42,312 nt of DNA from Opitutus sp. (GTDB lineage Bacteria > Verrucomicrobiota > Verrucomicrobiia > Opitutales > Opitutaceae), in the NCBI GenBank assembly GCA_009695305.1, contig SIBG01000034.1, forward strand, positions 1-42,312, written 5' to 3'. Under the pieces are notes generated by a model, which was not told the origin of the DNA, searched no databases, and saw only the letters and a program-made list of their open reading frames with translations. Position 1 is the stretch's first letter. Every line of letters starts with the position of its first letter. Positions 19,501 to 26,931 of this stretch are shown one piece after another. The translations under genes were made by a program, and so were the position numbers.

Positions 19501-19698
19501 TACCTCCTCACCGGCCTGATGGCCAACTACCGCTTCCGGGGCTTTGCAAATTCGTCCTGCCGCGTCCAGCTCAACGTCAACAACGTCTTCAATACCGCGC
19601 GCGTTTTCGCCACCCGCACCTTCACCAACGGCGTCGCACGCAACTACGGCCGCCAAGCCGGGCGCGAGTTCCTCCTTTCCCTCGACATCGAACGGTGA
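16600..19698 (+). CDS. TonB-dependent outer-membrane receptor (fifth)
   Basis: ATG 16600 is preferred over the in-frame ATG 16543 because it starts a normal signal peptide (residues 1-25, ending 'LSAQ|LAP'). The 1,032-aa protein has VVLSPF at 44-49. Its plug differs from the others: it has 'GGRGKIDLADVAGQVQVFTKEFLDDIG' and the usual 'SRGPN' is replaced by 'VSGANAVQFGLGGSAG'. The barrel keeps 'TFNPTRNWRIFLNAGRT' and 'FTEGRLKG'. Its C-terminus is 'LLSLDIER', ending in Arg rather than an aromatic or hydrophobic residue. It is followed after 12 bp by the Tat-exported protein at 19711, so the two probably share a transcript and a substrate. Confidence 0.93.
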   Translation: MNQTPTRLWLTASLAIALVPTLSAQLAPATSAVASAASSKTEPVVLSPFEVSSDSERGYQSTAILQGGRGKIDLADVAGQVQVFTKEFLDDIGATTTDEAFLFSATTQTYFDNVNGNADSRPGSRNIADDSGNSRGLGNIDRTRNYFRTTIEADSYNTERFSLVSGANAVQFGLGGSAGTAESTSARANLTRNRQKISLRADSYGSERTVFDISQVLLPKKLALRLITLRENKEYFITPGYDDSRRAFIAITWQPFKNTTVRVEGEYHHRRDARPSTTMARDTGYMAWLASQRAGTPQTYRNFAATAAATGRPAAPNFALGDGTTRAYAFSTKSQLFVFPQNGNPSFVNFQDVRNTVFVNIADGASTSGNTQTLNDPGLPWNTNPAGWGRYNFRRSRNVTATIEQRLARTTFVELGYSFESYRNQTTQLFANNAYDILVDINTFLPDGVTANPLYGRPYLESNRSTGQGNWANFAVHQARAVGTHEQDFTKNAGWTRHLGLHRLGVFASYEDSVTYTLAQLRNLIIGKPSFLSAAAQNNPLSIEREINMRQYLPAFGSTSDPRAYGLAAPTAYGDLMETLWFTTAAGERFGVTSFENPVGGVGTAPSANHLQRGSLAGSTSSVFFKNHFVANVGARYDRVRNSNFGSFQPILTEGPITPQNPLGTGYRAYADFRAKEPASVWTPYRSATRWNYGFIVRPPWLERWVSFGHDYSRNASLNEVLVVRDVTGNVVEPNYGESHEYSVRFRLLDDRLNFKVNYFNSLNRNTTLADSGLRQNLINFEQQLYTNDPTYPINPLFLQARNPLPADFRLPGDRSSKGLEVEVTFNPTRNWRIFLNAGRTDTEIDDLSTQPWYDYLDAKLTTWRAYRGSWATAAYDATRSVEAAHTQLIQGPLDDIHASLGNPGGNSQTWRSNLVATRSFTEGRLKGASTSVNFRYRAPSVIGFPNKIDAKGKVRTDRDNPYYSERYLLTGLMANYRFRGFANSSCRVQLNVNNVFNTARVFATRTFTNGVARNYGRQAGREFLLSLDIER

Positions 19699-19710
19699 GT
19701 TGATTCGCGC

Positions 19711-21441
19711 ATGAATCGCCGGGACTTCCTCGCCTCCACCGCCGCCCTCACTTCCCTCGCCGCCCTCGGTCCTCGCTCGTTCGCCGCCAACGCGGTCCCG
19801 GCCGAGTCCGACGATCTCCTGCAGGAGTTCATTCGCGCCAACGACGCCGGCATCCCCGGACTCGTCACCAAACAGGAACGCCGCACCGGCCACCGTTGGC
19901 TCGGTGGTCAGGTCAACCAATACGGCCTGCACACGGCGCAAAACACCTCCGGTTTCATCTCCGCGCTCGCCTGCGCCGCCTGCGCGCCCGGTTCGAAATA
20001 CTTCCAATCAACCGACCTCGTGGAGCCGCTGCGCCTCGCGGTTGGCTACATGCTCGCCGCGCAACATCCCGAAGACGGCACGGTTGATTACTACGAGACC
20101 AACTTCCACTCGCCGCCCGACATGGCGTTCATCCTCGAGGTGGCCTGTCCCGCTTACGTCCTCCTGCGGGCGAGCCCAGCGCCCGCCTACGTCGCCTTGG
20201 CCGCCGAACTCGGAAAATTTATCACGCGCGGCGCCGACGGGCTCCTAACCGGTGGCGTCCACACGCCCAACCACCGCTGGGTCGTTTGCGCCGCCCTCGC
20301 GTCCGCCAACGCTCTGTTCCCCAATCCACGTTACGTCGCGCGCATCGATCAGTGGCTCGCCGAAACCGTCGATCTCGATCCCGACGGTCAATACACCGAA
20401 AAAAGCACGACCGTCTATTCGCCGATTGTGAACCGCGCGCTCATCACCGTCGCGCGCCACCTGAACCGCCCCGCACTCCTTGAATCCGTGCGTCGCAATC
20501 TCGAGATGACGCTCTTCTACGTGCACCCCGACGGCGAGGTCGTCACCGAGGCCTCGCGCCGCCAGGACCGCTACCAACGCGGCAGCATGGCCCGCTACTA
20601 CTATTCCTACCGCGCGCTCGCGCTGATCGACGGTAACGGCCGCTTCGCCGCGATGTGTCGCCAGATCGAGCGCACCGCGCGCAATCAGATCGGCGAACTC
20701 GCGGCCTTTCTCACCGAGCCCGCACTCCTCCGCGCCCTCCCCGTCGACACGCCGTTGCCCACCGACTACGCGAAACATTTTTCCTATTCGAGCCTCGCAC
20801 GCATCCGTCGCGGTGCTTCGAGCGCGACCATTCTCGCAAATAACACGACGCTCTTCTCCTTCCGCAAAAACTCCGCCGCGCTCGAAGCCGTGCGCTTCGC
20901 GACGGCTTTCTTCGGCAAAGGCCAGTTCACGGCCGACACCCTCGAAGTCCGCGACGGTCGTTACATCCTCCGCCAATCTCTCGAGGGCCCTTACTTCCAA
21001 CCGCTTTCCGCCGAGCAGATCGCGCAGGGCGATCACACCAAGATGGCCCCCAACGGCACGCTCGCCACGAACAGCAAGGCGATGCGCATCCAGAGCAATA
21101 TCCAGCGCCTCGAAGCCGTCGTCGAAATCACCGAAACCGCCGGAAAATTCTCCCTCGCGATTTCGCTGACCGGCACGACCGACGTCCCGGTGTCGATCGA
21201 ACTCGCCTTCCGCTCCGGTGGGAAACTCACCGGTGTCGAACCCCTGCCCCACGTCACCGACGCCTTTCTCCTCCGCAACGGCACCGGCAAATACACGGTC
21301 GGCGACAACACCATCGAATTCGGCCCCGGCCAGATCGAACACACCTACACCCAGGTCCGCGGCGCTCTCCCGAAATGGGACGGCCAAAGCGTCTATCTCA
21401 CCGGCCTCACGCCGTTCAAGACGACCCTCACTATTTCTTAA
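19711..21441 (+). CDS. Tat-exported helical protein, likely alpha/alpha-toroid enzyme
   Basis: The 576-aa protein opens with a twin-arginine signal: RR at 3-4 in 'NRRDFLAS', hydrophobic core, then 'SFAANA'. It is therefore folded in the cytoplasm and exported. Residues about 35-360 are helical-repeat-like. 'GGVHTPNHRWVV' (N187, H188), 'YTEKSTTVYSP' (Y236) and 'RRQDRYQRGS' (283-292) sit where Asn/His/Tyr/Arg catalytic sets lie in toroid lyases. The last 200 residues look like a beta-sandwich. I infer a polysaccharide lyase or hydrolase but cannot name a family. It lies 12 bp after a receptor, and its TAA directly abuts the next ATG (21442), so all three genes look co-transcribed. Confidence 0.87.
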   Translation: MNRRDFLASTAALTSLAALGPRSFAANAVPAESDDLLQEFIRANDAGIPGLVTKQERRTGHRWLGGQVNQYGLHTAQNTSGFISALACAACAPGSKYFQSTDLVEPLRLAVGYMLAAQHPEDGTVDYYETNFHSPPDMAFILEVACPAYVLLRASPAPAYVALAAELGKFITRGADGLLTGGVHTPNHRWVVCAALASANALFPNPRYVARIDQWLAETVDLDPDGQYTEKSTTVYSPIVNRALITVARHLNRPALLESVRRNLEMTLFYVHPDGEVVTEASRRQDRYQRGSMARYYYSYRALALIDGNGRFAAMCRQIERTARNQIGELAAFLTEPALLRALPVDTPLPTDYAKHFSYSSLARIRRGASSATILANNTTLFSFRKNSAALEAVRFATAFFGKGQFTADTLEVRDGRYILRQSLEGPYFQPLSAEQIAQGDHTKMAPNGTLATNSKAMRIQSNIQRLEAVVEITETAGKFSLAISLTGTTDVPVSIELAFRSGGKLTGVEPLPHVTDAFLLRNGTGKYTVGDNTIEFGPGQIEHTYTQVRGALPKWDGQSVYLTGLTPFKTTLTIS

Positions 21442-22005
21442 ATGAAGCGCACCCTTCTCGCCGCGCTGTTCCTCGCCTTCTCCGGCGTGCCGTGCGGCGC
21501 CGCCGAAGCCCCGCGTCCCGCGCTGCGCGAATACGACATCCTACGTGCTTTTCCGCCGGGCCGGCTCGCCGCGCTCAGCGCCGGCGACATCCCCGACGCC
21601 AACGGCTTCACCGGCAACAACCGCGCCCACGGCTCTTGGATCGAATCCGGCCCGCAACGCGGCAGTTGCCGCGGCGTGATCGCCGCCGTCGTCGCCGGAG
21701 ATCTCGCCGCCGCCGACAACGCCTGGCGTGGCATCGACGTCACGTTTGCCCACCAACGTCCCGACGGTGGTTTCGTCGCCAATCCCCAAGTCAACGGCAA
21801 GATCGCGAGTGCCTTCAACGCCAACGTCGAGACCACCTATTTTTTTCTCCAAGAACTCGGCCACGCCATCCTCGTCATCCGCCAGTCGCCGCACGAGGCT
21901 CACTTCCAAGACCGCCTCGCCGCGCTCGAGCCTAAACTCCGCCGTGCCGCCGACTACCTCAACAGCGGCTACGACACGATGCCCCCAAAGTCGGGCACTC
22001 GGTGA
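21442..22005 (+). CDS. N-terminal part of a split secreted helical protein
   Basis: This 187-aa frame starts with a Sec signal peptide (about 1-20, 'FSGVPCGAAEA'), then 'DANGFTGNNRAHGSW' and helical sequence up to 'LNSGYDTMPP'. It ends with six codons of non-homologous sequence before a TGA that overlaps the GTG at 22002. The -1 frame continues the protein seamlessly as 'PPKVGHSVNRVI'. The frame change falls on C CCA AAG (21984-21990), whose CCA and AAG are zero-frame codons. The whole gene would encode about 348 aa. The cause may be ribosomal frameshifting, a one-base deletion or a sequence error. Likely role: partner enzyme of the protein at 19711. Confidence 0.75.
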   Translation: MKRTLLAALFLAFSGVPCGAAEAPRPALREYDILRAFPPGRLAALSAGDIPDANGFTGNNRAHGSWIESGPQRGSCRGVIAAVVAGDLAAADNAWRGIDVTFAHQRPDGGFVANPQVNGKIASAFNANVETTYFFLQELGHAILVIRQSPHEAHFQDRLAALEPKLRRAADYLNSGYDTMPPKSGTR

Positions 22006-22487
22006 ATCGCGTCATCATCGCAGCGAAAGCGTTCGGCACCTGTGGCGTCGTGCTCGGCGATGAAAAACTGATCGCCCAAGCTCGCCGCCTCATCACCCAC
22101 GCCATCACCCTGCGCGATCCGGAGGGTGTCTTCATCGAGAACGGCGGTCGCGACTCCAGCTACAACGTCGTCTCCATTCTCTTCGGTTCGATCCTTGCCC
22201 TGCACGTTCCGCTGCCCGAGTTCGAGGCCGTCCTGCCCGCCGCCGTTGCGTGGCAACTCACGCGCGTTCTCCCCACCGGCAAGATCGACGTCAAAGGCAA
22301 CACCCGCACCGGCGTCGGCAAGGAAGCCAACGCGTTCGGCCAGGCCAAGACCGTGAACTACACCGAGGTCATCCTCGCCCTCACCTACTACGGCCTCGTG
22401 CATCACGATCAGGCGGCCCTCGACGCCGCTACCCGCGTCTTCGACTATACGCGCCAGAACCCGAAACCGAAGAAAGGCTCCAAGTGA
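22002..22487 (+). CDS. C-terminal part of the split secreted helical protein
   Basis: This 161-aa frame can start at GTG 22002, but coding-like sequence extends upstream in the same frame to the slippery site at 21984. That marks it as the continuation of the gene at 21442. It contains 'AAKAFGTCG', 'LRDPEGVFIENGGRDSSYNVVS' and a basic tail, all consistent with the second half of an alpha-helical toroid-like protein. On its own it has no signal peptide, so a separate product would stay in the cytoplasm. A GTGA overlap would allow reinitiation, but I consider one split gene more likely. Confidence 0.72.
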   Translation: MNRVIIAAKAFGTCGVVLGDEKLIAQARRLITHAITLRDPEGVFIENGGRDSSYNVVSILFGSILALHVPLPEFEAVLPAAVAWQLTRVLPTGKIDVKGNTRTGVGKEANAFGQAKTVNYTEVILALTYYGLVHHDQAALDAATRVFDYTRQNPKPKKGSK

Positions 22488-22490
22488 TAT

Positions 22491-22600
22491 TAACGTCTGT
22501 TAATATTTGGATTGTCATGGCGAGGAGCGAAGCGACGAAGCCATCCAGCTGGATCGCCACGGCGCGCTTCGCGCACCTCGCGATGACAAAAGTCTAATAC
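22491..22600 (+). repeat. RSDEA-type dispersed palindromic element, full copy
   Basis: One frame reads 'HGEERSDEAIQLDRHG', the well-known shadow translation of dispersed repeats found in many bacteria. The 110-bp unit is an imperfect palindrome: GTCATGGCGAGG and CCTCGCGATGAC are the arms, and ATCCAGCTGGAT is the core. It is nearly identical, in inverted orientation, to 34358-34466; by eye only a few bases differ. Confidence 0.88.
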
Positions 22601-22629
22601 CCAACAGCCGGAGGTATGATCCGCGCCTT

Positions 22630-22675
22630 GGCTGTCATGGCGAGGGACGCAGCAACGAAGCAAGCCATCTGGCTC
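22630..22675 (+). repeat. Truncated RSDEA-type element (left half)
   Basis: GCTGTCATGGCGAGGGACGCAGCAACGAAG followed by GCCATCTGG matches the left arm of the element 140 bases upstream. The sequence then departs at the palindrome centre. It is a half copy, degraded or formed by partial duplication. Confidence 0.6.
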
Positions 22676-22852
22676 CAACCCGAAGCGCGCGTGACCGACA
22701 CCACACCCTGATCGTTTCGCGCCCGACAACCTGCGCTTCACCGACGCGCACTCCACCTCGTCGCCCTGCAAGCCGGCCCGTCTGGCCTGATTTTAGCACG
22801 GTGAAATTCACTTTGCTCCGCCAGATTTCTCCCCCATCGTCCCAACTTCCCT

Positions 22853-23584
22853 ATGAACAACGTCACCCGCCGCCAAGTTTTCAAGTCCGCCGGTCTGCTC
22901 ACTGCCGGTTTCTTCCTCAGCACGTCCACCACCCGCGCGCTCGCCCAAGCCGCCGCGCCCGCACCCACCGGGCCGCACAAGTTGCCGGCGTTGCCCTATG
23001 ACTTCGGCGCCCTCGAGCCGCACTTCGACGCCAAGACGATGGAGATCCACCACGGGAAGCACCACGCCGCCTATGTGACCAATCTTAACAAGGCGCTCGC
23101 CGATTATCCCGACCTGCAGAAAATGAGCGTTGAAGAGTTGTGCCTGAACCTGGACAAGGTCCCGGAGAAAATTCGCACCACGGTGCGCAACCAAGGCGGC
23201 GGGCACTACAACCACACGTTTTTCTGGCAATGCCTGCGACCCGAGGGCGGCGCCGGGCCCGACGGGGCGTTCGAGCAGGCGCTCGGTGAACTCTTCGTCG
23301 ACCAGGAAACCGGTTTGAAAATGTTCGTGGAACGGGCACTCGCGGTTTTCGGCAGCGGTTGGATCTGGGTCTCGCTGGACAAGGACAAGAGACTCATCCT
23401 CGAAACCACCGCCAATCAGGACAACCCGCTGATGTCGGGCCGCCAGCCCGTGTTCGGCCTCGATCTGTGGGAGCACGCCTACTACCTCAAATACCAGAAC
23501 CGGCGCGTCGACTACGTGATCGCGTTCAACCGTCTGTTGAATTGGGAATTTGCGCGGACTCGCTGGGAGAAACTGATGGCCTGA
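22853..23584 (+). CDS. sodA: Tat-exported Mn-type superoxide dismutase
   Basis: The 243-aa protein converts superoxide to oxygen and hydrogen peroxide. An N-terminal Tat signal ('TRRQVFK', R6-R7, ending 'ALAQAA') places it in the periplasm, unlike the usual cytoplasmic enzyme. The mature domain is complete. By alignment to the E. coli Mn enzyme, the metal ligands are H66 ('EIHHGKHH'), H121 ('GGHYNHTFFW'), D204 and H208 ('DLWEHAYY'). Q189 in 'TANQDNP' matches the second-sphere Gln typical of Mn rather than Fe enzymes. Metal choice is still a prediction; cambialistic use is possible. The sulfatase start lies 10 bp after its stop, so the two are probably co-transcribed. Confidence 0.95.
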   Translation: MNNVTRRQVFKSAGLLTAGFFLSTSTTRALAQAAAPAPTGPHKLPALPYDFGALEPHFDAKTMEIHHGKHHAAYVTNLNKALADYPDLQKMSVEELCLNLDKVPEKIRTTVRNQGGGHYNHTFFWQCLRPEGGAGPDGAFEQALGELFVDQETGLKMFVERALAVFGSGWIWVSLDKDKRLILETTANQDNPLMSGRQPVFGLDLWEHAYYLKYQNRRVDYVIAFNRLLNWEFARTRWEKLMA

Positions 23585-23594
23585 CGATCATCCT

Positions 23595-25166
23595 GTGATC
23601 GCCTTCGTCCGCCGGTTCCTCGGCGCCGCGCTGCTGGCCAGCGGCGGATTCGCCGCCGACCAGTTCACGCCACCGACCTCGCCGCCGAACATTGTCTTTG
23701 TCCTCGCGGACGACCTCGGCATCGGCGACGTCTCCTGCTACAATTCAAAGAGCGCGTGGCCAACGCCCCACTTGGATGCCCTCGCGCGCGGCGGGATGCG
23801 TTTCACCGACGCTCACTCCGCCTCCTCGCTCTGCACGCCCGCCCGCTACGCACTTCTCACGGGCCGTTACGCGTGGCGCGGTCGGCTGAAACAAGACGTC
23901 CTCCAAGGCTACGATCCGCCGCTCATCGAGGCCGGCCGCCATACGGTCGCGACCTTGCTGCGCGAGCACGGCTACGCCACCGCCGCCTTCGGCAAGTGGC
24001 ACCTCGGCCTCGACTGGGCCCGCACCGGTCCGGCACTCGAGAACGTCGATTTCGCCCAACCCTTCGCCAATGGCCCGCTCCGTTACGGCTTTGACCGCTT
24101 CTTCGGCATCAGCGCTTCCCTCGACATGCCGCCCTACGTGTGGTTGGCCAATGACCGCGCCACCGCGGTGCCGACCGGCACCGTCGCCGACAGTCCCGTC
24201 CCCAAGCTCTGGCGCGCCGGCCCGATCGGCCCTGATTTCAAAATGGAGGACGTGCAACCGCGGCTCATCGATCAGTCCATCGCCTTCTTCGCCGAGCGCG
24301 CCGCCACTCGCGACGCGAAGCCGTTCTTCCTCTACCTGCCACTCGCCGCACCGCACACGCCCATTCTGCCCACGCGGGAGTTTGAAGGAAAAACCCACAC
24401 GACGTCCTACGGCGATTTCGTCACGCAAGTCGACGCCGACGTCGGCCGCCTCCTGGCCGCTCTGGAAAAACACGGCCTAGCGAATAACACCCTGATCATT
24501 TTCTCCTCCGACAACGGCTTCGCCCCCGCCGCCGACGTCCCCGCCCACGCGAAGTTCAATCACGATCCGAGCGCCGGCTATCGCGGCTACAAATCCGATC
24601 TCTTCGAGGGCGGACATCGCATTCCGTTCATCGCGCGTTGGCCGGCCGTCATCAAAGCCGGCACGACCACCTGCGCCCTCGTCGAGCAACTCGATCTCTT
24701 CGCCACGTGCGCCGAAATCCTGGGCGCCCAGCTCCCCGCGACCGCCGCCGAAGACAGCGTCAGTTTCCTCCCACTCCTCCGGGGCGAAAAGCCCCCGTCC
24801 TCCGCCCGCGTCACCCTCGTCGCCCACTCTAAAGAAGGCCGTTTTTCCATTCGTGACGGACGCTGGAAACTTCTCCTCTGGCCCGGCTCCGGCGGCTGGA
24901 GTTCACCCACCCCTAGTCCCGGCCAGTGGCTGAAAGTCGAGCGCACCGACCTCGCCACGCTCCCGCCTTTCCAGCTCTACGACCTCATCGCCGATCCCGC
25001 GGAAAAAATCAATCTCGCCGCCGCCCAGCCCGAAATCGTCCAGCGCCTCGGCCGCCGCTTGCGCGCCGACATCGAGCGCGGTCGCAGCACGCCGGGCGCG
25101 CCGCAGCCGGTGGTCCTCGATTCATCCTGGGCGCAAGTTTCGTGGTTCGCTTCGTTCCCGCGTTAG
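23595..25166 (+). CDS. Secreted type I (formylglycine) sulfatase
   Basis: The 523-aa enzyme hydrolyses sulfate esters. It begins at a GTG with a signal peptide (about 1-20, 'ASGGFAADQ'). 'NIVFVLADDLG' supplies metal ligands D39-D40. 'SSLCTPARYALLTGR' carries the C-x-P-x-R signature, with C80 to be oxidised to formylglycine. 'GKWHLG' (K134, H136), 'APHTP' (H254) and 'SSDNG' (D306, N307) complete the active site seen in S1 sulfatases. Length is normal. The substrate cannot be read from sequence; the receptor-rich context suggests a sulfated glycan. No formylglycine-generating or anaerobic maturase gene is in the window, so maturation must be supplied elsewhere. It follows the superoxide dismutase by 10 bp. 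Confidence 0.94.
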   Translation: MIAFVRRFLGAALLASGGFAADQFTPPTSPPNIVFVLADDLGIGDVSCYNSKSAWPTPHLDALARGGMRFTDAHSASSLCTPARYALLTGRYAWRGRLKQDVLQGYDPPLIEAGRHTVATLLREHGYATAAFGKWHLGLDWARTGPALENVDFAQPFANGPLRYGFDRFFGISASLDMPPYVWLANDRATAVPTGTVADSPVPKLWRAGPIGPDFKMEDVQPRLIDQSIAFFAERAATRDAKPFFLYLPLAAPHTPILPTREFEGKTHTTSYGDFVTQVDADVGRLLAALEKHGLANNTLIIFSSDNGFAPAADVPAHAKFNHDPSAGYRGYKSDLFEGGHRIPFIARWPAVIKAGTTTCALVEQLDLFATCAEILGAQLPATAAEDSVSFLPLLRGEKPPSSARVTLVAHSKEGRFSIRDGRWKLLLWPGSGGWSSPTPSPGQWLKVERTDLATLPPFQLYDLIADPAEKINLAAAQPEIVQRLGRRLRADIERGRSTPGAPQPVVLDSSWAQVSWFASFPR

Positions 25167-25306
25167 CCGTCGGCGGCCAGGCGCAGAAGACGACTTGCGT
25201 TCCCTCCGTGGTGGCAATTTCGTTCAACGCAGGATCTCGCTGCTTGCCGCGGACGCGCCGGCTTGGCTGCAGGTCATAAGTGCCCGAGAGCAGGGATCCT
25301 CCTGCC

Positions 25307-25530
25307 ATGCGCCTCCTCTTCCTCCTCAGTCGAACCGCGAGATTTGCCGCCGCCTACGGCATCGTCATTGCTGCATTGTGCGGTCCCGGTCTTCGGGCCC
25401 AGAGCGATTACCATCCCGGAGAGGCGGGCAACGACGCGGCGCTCAGCCGTGGTCTGTTCGGCGGTGATCCCTTTCCCAGTTCGCTCTTCAAACCCGGTCC
25501 GATTCCGACTCCCATTCCAGTTTTTTTCCG
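25307..25530 (+). pseudogene. N-terminal part of a split secreted protein
   Basis: ATG 25307 begins a signal peptide ('LLFLLSRTARFAAAYGIVIAALCGPGLRAQ'-like, about 1-32) and 40 further residues. The open frame runs on to 25798, but past about 25528 the coding signal moves to the -1 frame ('FFPPDPPPLDLVGQR'). The change falls on T TTT TTC at 25522-25528 inside a T7 run, with TTT and TTC as zero-frame codons. The complete gene would be about 541 aa. A one-base loss in the run, a sequence error or -1 frameshifting would all explain it. Confidence 0.6.
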
Positions 25531-25554
25531 CCCGACCCGCCGCCCCTCGATCTT

Positions 25555-26931
25555 GTGGGCCAGCGGACGGTCAGAAGCTACGCCACCCGCCATGAGGCTG
25601 CGGGTCTACTGGCCGCGCACGTCGGCGAGCCGTTCTATTCCGTGCTCGCCGCCCGCCTCGATCAGAACGAACTCAGTGGGAGGAAGCGCGAGTCGCTCGA
25701 CCGCTATCGCGACGAGAAGAGTCTGCTGCAACACAACCTCCGCACCGAACTGGCCTACATTCTCGCGCAGGACCCCGCCATTCGCGGTGGGTTGCTGACG
25801 GCGCTCGCCCAAAAACAGGAGGCTCAGATTCTCGCTTTGGAAAATCGCGCCGAAGCCATGCGCTCCGCTCTCTTTCGCCGCGACTACGCGTGGGATGCCG
25901 CGCATAAACCGCGTTTGACTGATACCGAACCCGGAGCCTACGGGCCAGAAGACGTCGCCCATGTAATGCTCGGCGCAGCCTTCTTCCAGAGTGGCCGCAG
26001 CCCGGCGCAACGCACGGTTCTTCGCGAAATCGCGATCGAGGTGAGGAGCAGCGCCGATTCCGTCGCCACCGCGGTCGCCGCGCAGCCGTATGTGTTTTTC
26101 AGCCCCGGCCCATCGCGCCTGCGGCTTCCCGCCGATCTCCCCGCCGACGTCGGGGCCAAACTCGCCGCGTATCAAACGAAAAAGTCCGCCCTCCGCAAAG
26201 AGCTCTACGACGCCGTCTACCGGGAGGATGCCACCTGGCTGGGCGTGGTGCGCACTTTGCGTTTCAGTTCACTCGCCGAAAAACAAGCGCCGGAGTTCGC
26301 GGCGCTGGAAGCGCTCGCGGAGGAAATCCGTCGCGGGCTTCCTCCCTTGCCGGCGCCCCGTCCGACCCGACCGGCCGTGCCGCTGTCACCCGCTCTCGTC
26401 GAGCGCATCGACGCCCTCCGTCAGCGGCAGTTCACCGAAGAACAGGCGATCAACGTTCAGTTCGACCGGTCCCGCGCGGGCGATTCCGCGCTCCAGCTCT
26501 CGACGGTCTTCATCCCCGAGATCCGCCGCTACGAACTTCGCTCCGGCTCTCGCTTTCGCTCCGGCAACCCAAAAGCGTCCGAGCGAGTCAGAGTGCGCTT
26601 TGACGAGCTCACCGCCGCTTACGACCGCCTGGACGCCGCGCTGACCGATGAACGCAACGCCATCCGCCGTGAAATCGCCGAGAGCCTGCACACCGCGGAT
26701 CCTGCGCGCATTAACCTCGCGTTGGCCGGTGGCGTCCGCCTCGCCCTTGAGCAAAAGAGCGCCGAAGCCCTCCGCGACTACCAGGTCGCGATCCTCACCC
26801 CCGGCCTCTCTCCGGCCCAGCGTCGCCTCCTCTTCGCTGGCGCGATCGAAAACCTCGCGCTGCCACTGCCGGTCGGGGTGATGCAACCACTGCCCCGCCT
26901 CCAGCAGCAGATCGGCCGCGTCGCCCGGTAG
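25555..26931 (+). CDS. Main body of a secreted helical protein, function unknown
   Basis: GTG 25555 is only the first possible start in this frame; the true protein most likely enters from the signal-peptide piece at 25307. The 458 residues are Arg/Glu/Ala-rich and mostly helical, with coiled-coil-like stretches around 'LDQNELSGRKRESLDRYRDEK' and 'LTALAQKQEAQILALENRAE'. No enzyme motif is visible. It may be a periplasmic structural or scaffold protein of lineage-restricted type. It lies 140 bp downstream of the sulfatase on the same strand. I do not recognise a family. Confidence 0.7.
   Translation: MGQRTVRSYATRHEAAGLLAAHVGEPFYSVLAARLDQNELSGRKRESLDRYRDEKSLLQHNLRTELAYILAQDPAIRGGLLTALAQKQEAQILALENRAEAMRSALFRRDYAWDAAHKPRLTDTEPGAYGPEDVAHVMLGAAFFQSGRSPAQRTVLREIAIEVRSSADSVATAVAAQPYVFFSPGPSRLRLPADLPADVGAKLAAYQTKKSALRKELYDAVYREDATWLGVVRTLRFSSLAEKQAPEFAALEALAEEIRRGLPPLPAPRPTRPAVPLSPALVERIDALRQRQFTEEQAINVQFDRSRAGDSALQLSTVFIPEIRRYELRSGSRFRSGNPKASERVRVRFDELTAAYDRLDAALTDERNAIRREIAESLHTADPARINLALAGGVRLALEQKSAEALRDYQVAILTPGLSPAQRRLLFAGAIENLALPLPVGVMQPLPRLQQQIGRVAR

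Larger units (their letters stand above)
22488..22852. other. Gene-free gap holding repeat elements
   Basis: The 365-bp gap before the superoxide dismutase has no credible gene. It holds a full RSDEA-type element (22491-22600) beginning four bases after the previous stop codon, and a truncated half-element (22630-22675). An AT-rich hairpin, ATATTAAC/GTTAATAT (22487-22506), overlaps the stop codon and the element's left end. Confidence 0.7.
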
